From JAWXCH01 sp034440595 (GTDB lineage Bacteria; Planctomycetota; Planctomycetia; Pirellulales; JALHPA01): a DNA stretch of 28,368 nt. Positions within the stretch are counted from its first letter, which is position 1. Each line of letters begins with the position of its first letter. Under the pieces are notes generated by a model that did not search any database, was not told the DNA's origin, and worked only from the letters and a program-made list of their open reading frames with translations. Shown piece by piece: positions 22,558 to 28,368 of this stretch. A program made the translations under genes and the position numbers. The stretch is taken from NCBI GenBank assembly GCA_034440595.1, contig JAWXCH010000167.1, forward strand, positions 1 to 28,368. The letters are read 5' to 3'.

Positions 22558-23415
22558 ATGTCAGTTTCCAATTTTATCAAGCAGCACCTGATCTCGCGCA
22601 TTTGTGCGGGTGAATTTGAGTCTGCATCGCTCACGCTGGAAGATATCTCGCGGAGTTATAAAGTCAGCGTCACCCCCGTGCGCGCTGCGGTGCAGTCGTT
22701 GATTGAAGAAGGTTACCTGGAGAAGGGGCAGAACCGTCGGCTCTCCGTTGTTAGCGCGCGGGCGGGTGCCATCGAATCGGTCGAACCTCCTGCCCAACCG
22801 ACCGACTATTATAAAGTGATCTCCGAGGATCTGATCCGCGAAAGCTTGAACGGCGAAGCGATCATCCTGCGTGAGGAAGTGACCGCCGAAAAGTACGGCA
22901 TCAGTCGCTCGCTGCTGCGACAAGTGTTCATGCGACTGGCCGGCGATGGCCTGCTCAAACATCAGCCACGTCGCGGCTGGCAATTGCGACCACTTCGACA
23001 GGCTGACCTAAATGCCTACGGTGAAGTGCGTCTGTTGCTGGAATGCAAAGCGCTGGAAGCGGCCTGGCCGCGGCTGGTGGATGAAGACATTCATAGCATG
23101 CTGGAACAGAATCGCTTGCCAGGCCCAAATGGCGAAGAGCCGCACTCGGACGAGTCGCTGCATGGCTATCTGATCACCAAGGCGAACAATCCGTACATCA
23201 CTGATTTCTTTGAGCGACACGGAAAATATTACAACGTCGTCTTCCAGTGGGAAGGAATCGGCCGACCGGCAACTATTGAGACCGTTCGTCAACATCGCGC
23301 GATCCTCGAAGCGCTATTGAATCGCGATCGCATCGGTGCCGAACAGGCGCTGCGTGCGCATCTTGGCTTCTGCCGCCACATCATCCGCACCGGGCTGGCC
23401 GCACAGAATTCATAG
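22558..23415 (+). CDS. GntR-type regulator with two winged-helix domains and an FCD domain
   Basis: The 285-residue protein seems to have two GntR-like winged helices in a row. The first is at about 1-65 (TLEDISRSYKVSVTPVRAAV, then LIEEGYLEKGQNRRLSVV). The second is at about 83-146 (EEVTAEKYGISRSLLRQVF, then LAGDGLLKHQPRRGWQLRPL). A C-terminal helical domain (about 147-280) with RLLLECKALEAAW and TVRQHRAILEALLNRDRIGAEQALRAHL is the FCD effector-binding type of the FadR subfamily. The usual GntR regulator has one winged helix and about 230 residues. The ligand is unknown; the metal-binding Asp/His pattern of FCD domains is only partly visible. It is monocistronic, has its own candidate promoter, and converges on the U32 gene, 26 bp away. 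Targets are not shown. Confidence 0.82.
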   Translation: MSVSNFIKQHLISRICAGEFESASLTLEDISRSYKVSVTPVRAAVQSLIEEGYLEKGQNRRLSVVSARAGAIESVEPPAQPTDYYKVISEDLIRESLNGEAIILREEVTAEKYGISRSLLRQVFMRLAGDGLLKHQPRRGWQLRPLRQADLNAYGEVRLLLECKALEAAWPRLVDEDIHSMLEQNRLPGPNGEEPHSDESLHGYLITKANNPYITDFFERHGKYYNVVFQWEGIGRPATIETVRQHRAILEALLNRDRIGAEQALRAHLGFCRHIIRTGLAAQNS

Positions 23416-23441
23416 TCGGTTGGTCGAACGGAACCCGTTGA

Positions 23442-26006
23442 TCAACTCCGCTGCAACGTCCCGCGCGTCACGCCCAGTTGGTTGAGCACTTGCAGCGAAC
23501 GAAATGTGCCGCGCCCGGTCTCAATGCCGGCAATTACGCGACTATACCGGTCCAGCAACTCTGCCACGTCAACTGGTTCCTCTCGCAATAATTCCAAGCG
23601 AAAGTGCCGCACGCCAAGATTCAGCATCCGAGGAATGTACTCGGCCGCCGATTGTGCCACCGAGTTGTACACCGTGTTGCGACAACCGGTGTCAGCAACC
23701 AGCGGAAAGTCCGCCCCCGTCCGGTCGCGAAGTTCGACCTTGTGCGTATCGCACGGGCGTCCGCAGTCGCGCCAGTCTTTTCCTTCCGAGAGCATTGCGG
23801 CAAACACGCAGTGCTCCATATGAAACATTGGCATGTGCTGATGCACAACCACTTCGAACAGCCGCGGATCGATCCGCCCGAGCATCGCGGTAAGTTGTTC
23901 CCAGCTCAGGTCATAGCTAGGGACCATTCGTTGCAAGCCCTCGGATCGAAACAGATCCGCCGTGATTTCGTTGGCCACATTCAGCGCATAATCCCCAAAC
24001 AACGGCATCTGCGGCGCTTCGGTCTTAAAGTACATCAGGCTCGCTAGATTGCGAATCAGCACGCAGTCTGGCTCGGCTTTCTCGATAACCGCCAGCAGGC
24101 CTTCTTCCCCTGGCTTCATGATGCGCAGCGTCGCCAGACCGATCCGTCGGCCTGCGTCTCGGACCAATGGCACTGCATCTCGGTAACGGCGCACATTTTC
24201 AAAATCGCAATAGATCGTGGCTGGCGGCGGCAGGCCATCCGGTGGTTGCCACTGCAACACCGCCTCAAGATGCTCCATCGAACGCACCAGCACGTGCAAT
24301 TGATTGCCATTCGTCTCGCCGGCCGGTGTGCTTTGCGACCGTACCGCGGCGATGTCTTCGCGCAGCTCGGGCAGTGCCTGAACATGCAGAGTGCGATCTA
24401 CTGCCGCTTCGCGAGTTTGCAGCAGCCGGATCATCACATCGCGCCGCAGCTCATTCAGCACGCTTTTCGGGAGCATGCAATCGGCAGGCAATCGATTGTC
24501 AATTGCACCTAGTTCAAACGGCGTATCCCCCAGCCGGCCAAGCTGCTCACGCAACGTCTCATCATTCAATGGGTGCTTGCGTGCAACCTCGAGCGGCCCG
24601 GGCCAGGTGGAAGTGGCTCGGCGGTTTTGCAGGTCAATTGCCGCTACGGTGACCGCACCACCGATCATACCATCCAGCTCAAATCGGACACCCTCTCGCA
24701 GTGCGACCTGACTCTCGCGGTTGAAGCTCTGCTCCAACCGCTTTCGCATCACCGGGTCATCTGTTCGCCAAACAATGCAACCGATGGTCAACGCCTCCAA
24801 GTTCAGCACGTTTTCGCCGAGTGCGACGTGCATCTGTGTACTGGAATAATGCGAGCCAGTCCGACCGAGCATGCTTCTTTCCTGAGAGCTAGCCGGCCGA
24901 ACGTGGTAGACGCGGCCACCTTGCTCTTGCTGGTCCGGGTGTCCTTCATCAAACACCACGCCATCCCCCGGCTTGATAATGTCTGCCGGCAAATCAGGCT
25001 CCAGCTCGACGACTACGCCGCGTGAGGTCACACTCACCACGGTTCCGACTCGCAGGCCACGGCTCTTGGGAAACCGCGCGGGCACTAATAGCTGGTGATC
25101 GACCCCATCCAAAAACCCATGCGTGAACCCGCGCGAAAACGTCTGCGACAGATCAATTTTCCCTTGCGAGGAGAGTTCAAATGGCCGCCGCGCAATCGCT
25201 GCATCCAATGCTGCACGGTACGACTGCGAGGTCGCAGCCACATAGTGCGCACTCTTCAAACGTCCTTCAATTTTGAAACTGCACACCCCAAGCTCCAGCA
25301 GCGAATCGATCAGATCGTACGCCGCCAAATCCTGAGGGCTAAGCAAATACGCCCGTTCGCCAAAGTCCCGCTGCTCACCGTCGACCACCAAGTCATACGG
25401 CAACCTGCACGCCTGCGCACATTGCCCGCGATTGGCGCTGCGACCACCTATCGCCTCGCTGGTCAGGCACTGCCCGCTATAGGCCACGCACAAAGCACCA
25501 TGCACGAAGACCTCTAGCGGTACGGTGGTTTTCTTGGCAATCTGGCTGATATTATCCAGCGACAACTCGCGAGCGAGAATCACCCGGTCCACTCCCAGGC
25601 GGCGGACGAACTCGATAGCGCTGGCCTCGGTCAGTGTCATTTGTGTCGACCCGTGCATCGGCAGACCCGGTGCCAGTCGATGAATGAGCCGCGCCAGACC
25701 GAGATCTTGCACAATCACCGCGTCGACCCCCGCTTCGACCATCGCTGCGATCAGCCGTGTTGCCTCGGCCAGTTCGTCGGAAAAGATCAGCGTGTTAAAG
25801 GCGACGTATCCACGGACATTTCGGTCATGCAGGTAGTGCATGACATTCGGCAACTCGGCCAGCGTGAAGTTGGTCGCACGGTGCCGTGCGCTGAAGCTGG
25901 AGAGGCCAAAGTACACCGCGTTGGCGCCATTGGCACAGGCGGCACGCAAGGCGTCCCAGTCGCCAGCCGGCGCAAGCAGTTCGGGTTGAGTCGCAACAGT
26001 TGTCAT
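23442..26006 (-). CDS. U32 family protein, RlhA-like, long form
   Basis: The product is 854 residues from the ATG chosen. PELLAPAGDWDALRAACANG begins the U32 barrel, and EVFVHGALCVAYSGQCLTS is the family signature, with NRGQCAQACRLPY completing four Cys that in UbiU/RlhA/TrhP proteins hold a 4Fe-4S cluster. The long C-terminal half includes a DUF3656-like region and a second Cys-rich block: MEHCVFAA, DCGRPCDTH and DTGCRNTVYN. RlhA hydroxylates a 23S rRNA cytidine using prephenate-linked chemistry in E. coli; a similar RNA-modifying role is likely here, and peptidase activity, the historical name, is doubtful. The frame stays open to a TTG at 26024, but ATG 26006 matches the family start. Confidence 0.9.
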   Translation of the reverse strand: MTTVATQPELLAPAGDWDALRAACANGANAVYFGLSSFSARHRATNFTLAELPNVMHYLHDRNVRGYVAFNTLIFSDELAEATRLIAAMVEAGVDAVIVQDLGLARLIHRLAPGLPMHGSTQMTLTEASAIEFVRRLGVDRVILARELSLDNISQIAKKTTVPLEVFVHGALCVAYSGQCLTSEAIGGRSANRGQCAQACRLPYDLVVDGEQRDFGERAYLLSPQDLAAYDLIDSLLELGVCSFKIEGRLKSAHYVAATSQSYRAALDAAIARRPFELSSQGKIDLSQTFSRGFTHGFLDGVDHQLLVPARFPKSRGLRVGTVVSVTSRGVVVELEPDLPADIIKPGDGVVFDEGHPDQQEQGGRVYHVRPASSQERSMLGRTGSHYSSTQMHVALGENVLNLEALTIGCIVWRTDDPVMRKRLEQSFNRESQVALREGVRFELDGMIGGAVTVAAIDLQNRRATSTWPGPLEVARKHPLNDETLREQLGRLGDTPFELGAIDNRLPADCMLPKSVLNELRRDVMIRLLQTREAAVDRTLHVQALPELREDIAAVRSQSTPAGETNGNQLHVLVRSMEHLEAVLQWQPPDGLPPPATIYCDFENVRRYRDAVPLVRDAGRRIGLATLRIMKPGEEGLLAVIEKAEPDCVLIRNLASLMYFKTEAPQMPLFGDYALNVANEITADLFRSEGLQRMVPSYDLSWEQLTAMLGRIDPRLFEVVVHQHMPMFHMEHCVFAAMLSEGKDWRDCGRPCDTHKVELRDRTGADFPLVADTGCRNTVYNSVAQSAAEYIPRMLNLGVRHFRLELLREEPVDVAELLDRYSRVIAGIETGRGTFRSLQVLNQLGVTRGTLQRS

Positions 26007-26176
26007 GAAATCGCCAGCGAGCAAAGAACTTGGAAAAATGAGGCAGACGGCGATCGCAACTGGCGCGGAAGATACGCACCTGGCAGGCAGTCACACCGCA
26101 CCATTATACCCGCCAGAAGGTGATTCAGCGATGACGGCGATCAGCCTTGTTGTGATCAACGCTTGGGGAAAAAGGA

Positions 26177-26599
26177 GAATTTGAAGCCGACCTATAAGCC
26201 GGGTTCTGTACGCTGTCCAGTGAAGGATCAGCGATGATGGCCATTTCTCTAGGACGGCAATTGCTTGCCGCCTCAAGCGGTCTACCCGAGAGGTTCAGAG
26301 CCGGATCAGCTCCCGTGCTGGCGGCTTGCGCTGCCGCACGCTCTCTGTTTGACCTTGCTTCCAGTGGGGTTTACCGAGCCAAGCTGGTCACCCAACCTGC
26401 TGGTGAGCTCTTACCTCACCGTTTCACCCTTACCGAAAAATCGGCGGTTTACTTTCTGTTGCACTTTCCCTGACCTTGCGGCCGGTGGGAGTTACCCACC
26501 ACTGCATCCTGTGAAGCCCGGACTTTCCTCTCGTTCGCACCTTGGCAGGCAAAGCCTGCCTCCGCGCAAACCAGCGGCCATCCAGTCGACTTCAAACTC
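26177..26599 (-). ncRNA. rnpB: RNase P RNA, bacterial class A
   Basis: The 423-nt RNA carries the class A core. GAGAGGAAAGTCCGGGCT (complement of 26515-26532) is at the 5' side of P4, with ACAGAAA-type elements, GGTAAGGGTGAAACGGTG and, near the end, CAGAACCCGGCTTA (complement of 26195-26208). The two ends pair to form P1: GAGTTTGAAGTCGACT with GGTCGGCTTCAAATTC, using a few G-U pairs. TTTTT (26169-26173) follows P1 on the minus strand and probably ends transcription. It is the catalytic RNA that cuts tRNA 5' leaders, together with RnpA protein. Protein-like open frames across it on the plus strand are spurious. Confidence 0.97.
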
Positions 26600-26650
26600 T
26601 CCAACTCCACCTTACTCAGTTGCTACGTTGACCGATAGGCAATCGTGCGG

Positions 26651-26656
26651 ATTATA
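26651..26656 (-). promoter_or_regulatory. Possible -10 element for rnpB
   Basis: A consensus TATAAT on the minus strand lies about 50 bp upstream of the rnpB 5' end, 37 bp past the dehydrogenase stop region. I see no good -35 at 17 bp, and the predicted start would be some 45 nt before the mature end, so the RNA would need 5' processing. Confidence 0.35.
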
Positions 26657-26689
26657 GGTCGAAATTACCGCGTACTGGGATCAAGATTC

Positions 26690-27613
26690 TTATGGCTTGC
26701 GAGCCTTCCAATCCACCGCCGACAAAGATGCCAGTGCCAACAGCAGCGCATGAGTACCTAAGCGGCCATATCCTTGTGCCTGCACGGCCAGATAAAGCTG
26801 GTTGCCGAGTGCCAGGCCCGGCAACGACAGGCCGAGCCGTTTGGCTTCGTTCAATGCCAGGCCGAGGTCTTTGATAAAGTGCTCCACAAAAAACCCGGGA
26901 TCAAAGTTATTGTTGATCATACGTGGCCCAAGATTCGACAGCGACCAACTACCGGCCGCACCGGGCGTGACCGACTGCATGACCGTGTTCAGGTCGAGAC
27001 CCGCCTTGTAGGCATATAGCAGCGCCTCGCAGACACCGATCATCCCTGTGGCAATCAAGATTTGGTTAGTCAGTTTCGTATGTTGACCGGTGCCAGGGCC
27101 GCCTTGATAGACGATTGTCTTTCCCATCGTTTCCCAAAGAGGTTGCAATGCCTCGACCACCGCTTTATCTCCACCAATCATGATCGATAGTCGCGCTTCT
27201 TTGGCTCCGATATCCCCGCCCGACACTGGTGCGTCGATCGAGTGGACCTGCGCCGCCGCCGCCGCCGCGGCGATCTCCACCGCCAGCGATGGATCGCTGG
27301 TCGTCATGTCGACTAATACGCAGCCCGCGCGGCAACCGGCGAGCGTGCCTTGTTGTCCCAATGTGATTTCACGAACGTCGGCCGGAAACCCAACAATGCT
27401 GAATACCACGTCGGACTTCTCCGCCACGGCGCGCGGCGAGTCGGCCCAACTTGCTCCTTTCGCTAGCAGCGGTTCGCTCTTGGCTTTGGTCCGGCTATAG
27501 ACCGTCATCGGGTAGCCGGCAGCAAGCAAGTGCCCACACATGCTGCTCCCCATTACCCCGGTGCCGATCCAGCCAAGCCGCGTCTGGCCGGGGACAATTT
27601 TGACGTTGGTCAT
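26690..27613 (-). CDS. NAD(P)-dependent beta-hydroxyacid dehydrogenase (GarR/HIBADH family)
   Basis: The 307-residue protein has the family layout. A Rossmann motif, LGWIGTGVMGSSMCGHLLAA, is at about 13-32. The substrate-binding DAPVSGGDIGAKEARL is near residue 128, the catalytic Lys is in GTGQHTKLTNQ near 178, and KDLGLALNEAK is in the C-terminal helical domain. Members oxidise or reduce 3-hydroxyisobutyrate, tartronate semialdehyde (2-hydroxy-3-oxopropionate) or related acids; the sequence alone does not choose between these. An eight-Ala run precedes QVHSIDAP and comes from a GCC-type trinucleotide tract at about 27250-27270. The gene ends 91 bp before rnpB on the same strand and faces away from the glycosyltransferase. 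Confidence 0.9.
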   Translation of the reverse strand: MTNVKIVPGQTRLGWIGTGVMGSSMCGHLLAAGYPMTVYSRTKAKSEPLLAKGASWADSPRAVAEKSDVVFSIVGFPADVREITLGQQGTLAGCRAGCVLVDMTTSDPSLAVEIAAAAAAAQVHSIDAPVSGGDIGAKEARLSIMIGGDKAVVEALQPLWETMGKTIVYQGGPGTGQHTKLTNQILIATGMIGVCEALLYAYKAGLDLNTVMQSVTPGAAGSWSLSNLGPRMINNNFDPGFFVEHFIKDLGLALNEAKRLGLSLPGLALGNQLYLAVQAQGYGRLGTHALLLALASLSAVDWKARKP

Positions 27614-27900
27614 AATACTAGCTCACTTCGTTGGTTCTGTCAGACCGCCTATTTTGACATTGCATGCTGCCGGTAAGTCGAGCCTACCTGACATGCTGGC
27701 CTTATTTCAAGCGCATAACCCTTTCCCACTGGTGCGATTTGTGGATTCGCGGCTGGATCTGGCGGTTTTCCGCAGGCCTCGAAAATCGACCTTGTTGAAA
27801 AACCAGGGGGCTTAGATAATCCGCCACCTTTCACGGCCAGTGGATCTATTTTAGGTGCCCGGTCATGACCCTATCGAGCTCGAAAATGCGGAGAAAAACG

Positions 27901-28368
27901 ATGGTCGACCACAGCCAGGCGGTGCAGTCCTCAGCGGCTGGACGAAGAGATCTCCGACTGCGCTCCGATCAAGCTCGCCCAGCAGGGCAACAAGTCACGG
28001 GGGGTTCGCCACACATTTTCTTTGGAGGGGATCGCCGGACAACTTCGGTACCAGTGCAAACCATCCGCACCAGCTTGCAGTTATTGCGTGGCGTTTCGGT
28101 AATTGTACCGGTTTACAACAGCGAAGGGTCGCTACGGCTGCTCGTCGAAGAGTTGGCACTGGTCCTGCCAAAATGCGGCGAACATTACGAACTGATTCTG
28201 GTCAACGACGGCAGCCGCGATACTAGTTGGCAAGTTATCCAAAAACTGGCCGCCGAATTCCGCTGGATCCGCGCCATCAATATGATGCGTAACTTCGGGC
28301 AGCACAATGCAATCCTGTGCGGTGTGCGTGAAGCGCAGTGTGACACCATTGTTACCATGGACGACGAC
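27901..28368 (+). CDS. GT2 family glycosyltransferase, N-terminal part (runs off the window end)
   Basis: The open frame runs to the last base. From residue 65 it reads VSVIVPVYNSEGSLRLLVEE, then YELILVNDGSRDTSW, FRWIRAINMMRNFGQHNAIL and finally TIVTMDDD. This is the GT-A fold of the dolichol-phosphate mannosyltransferase-like GT2 group, with the NDGS and DDD nucleotide and metal motifs. It probably moves a sugar to a polyprenyl phosphate at the membrane; the C-terminal membrane helices expected for that group lie beyond the window. GGAG lies seven bases before ATG 27901. ATG 27865, with AGGTG seven bases ahead, is an alternative. The first 60 residues are basic and low in complexity and are not part of the catalytic fold. 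The 287 bp upstream hold no recognised feature. Confidence 0.88.
   Translation, partial: MVDHSQAVQSSAAGRRDLRLRSDQARPAGQQVTGGSPHIFFGGDRRTTSVPVQTIRTSLQLLRGVSVIVPVYNSEGSLRLLVEELALVLPKCGEHYELILVNDGSRDTSWQVIQKLAAEFRWIRAINMMRNFGQHNAILCGVREAQCDTIVTMDDD

Noticed and set aside
26234..26657. Plus-strand open frames across 26.2-26.7 kb
   Set aside because: They lie antisense to the RNase P RNA, whose structure and core motifs explain this sequence.
27250..27270. GCC trinucleotide tract in the dehydrogenase gene
   Set aside because: It stays in frame and encodes a short Ala run in a variable loop. It is a minor microsatellite rather than a functional element.
1..28368. CRISPR arrays, tRNA genes, IS elements, integrase or toxin-antitoxin pairs
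   Set aside because: Reading both strands showed no direct-repeat array, no tRNA-like cloverleaf, no transposase or recombinase motifs and no small paired genes of that type.

Overview
The window looks like chromosomal DNA of a planctomycete, most likely a Pirellulaceae-type organism. The basis is content rather than a marker gene: a secreted sulfatase, two exported proteins with PEP-CTERM sorting tails (VPEPSS, a hydrophobic helix, then an Arg cluster), a GYF_2-domain membrane protein, a long U32 protein, moderate GC with generous intergenic spaces, and palindromic intergenic repeats of a style common in that phylum. No plasmid, phage, IS element, CRISPR array or tRNA was seen.

Layout. 1-3.4 kb (minus): the 5' end of a sulfatase, then an NfeD-like membrane protein followed by a flotillin. 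3.4-5.8 kb (minus): a DUF2344/TIGR03936 protein whose end overlaps the start of an RNase E/G gene, closed by a strong terminator. 6.1-9.6 kb (minus): hpf, EIIA(Ntr)-like ptsN, HPr and Enzyme I, a regulatory phosphotransferase chain with no sugar permease. 10-12.1 kb (minus): a GYF_2 membrane protein and a CPBP-family membrane protease. 12.3-17.3 kb (plus): a repeat cluster, an alkaline phosphatase lacking an expected C-terminal metal ligand, an AHSA1/START-fold protein and a large TPR protein with a SEC-C-like Cys knuckle. 17.3-19.7 kb: two repeat structures and a minus-strand membrane protein fused to a spermidine-synthase-like domain. 19.9-22.4 kb (plus): two complete transcription units in tandem, each with promoter, long leader, PEP-CTERM gene and terminator. 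22.5-26 kb: a dual winged-helix GntR-type regulator converging on a U32/RlhA-like protein. 26.2-26.6 kb (minus): RNase P RNA (rnpB). 26.7 kb to the end: a beta-hydroxyacid dehydrogenase (minus) and the 5' end of a GT2 glycosyltransferase (plus).

The functional themes are RNA and ribosome maintenance (RNase E/G, HPF, RNase P, U32 hydroxylase-like), membrane organisation (flotillin/NfeD), a phosphorelay that probably reports PEP status, and the cell exterior (sulfatase, phosphatase, PEP-CTERM proteins). Most genes are housekeeping or lineage-typical. The least explained signals are the paired PEP-CTERM units that share an 18/19 promoter block, the palindrome cluster at 12.35-12.46 kb, the His-rich loop of the flotillin partner, and the unrecognised TPR protein. 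I did not find a clear new multi-gene defence or biosynthetic system. All database comparisons are from memory and no search was run.
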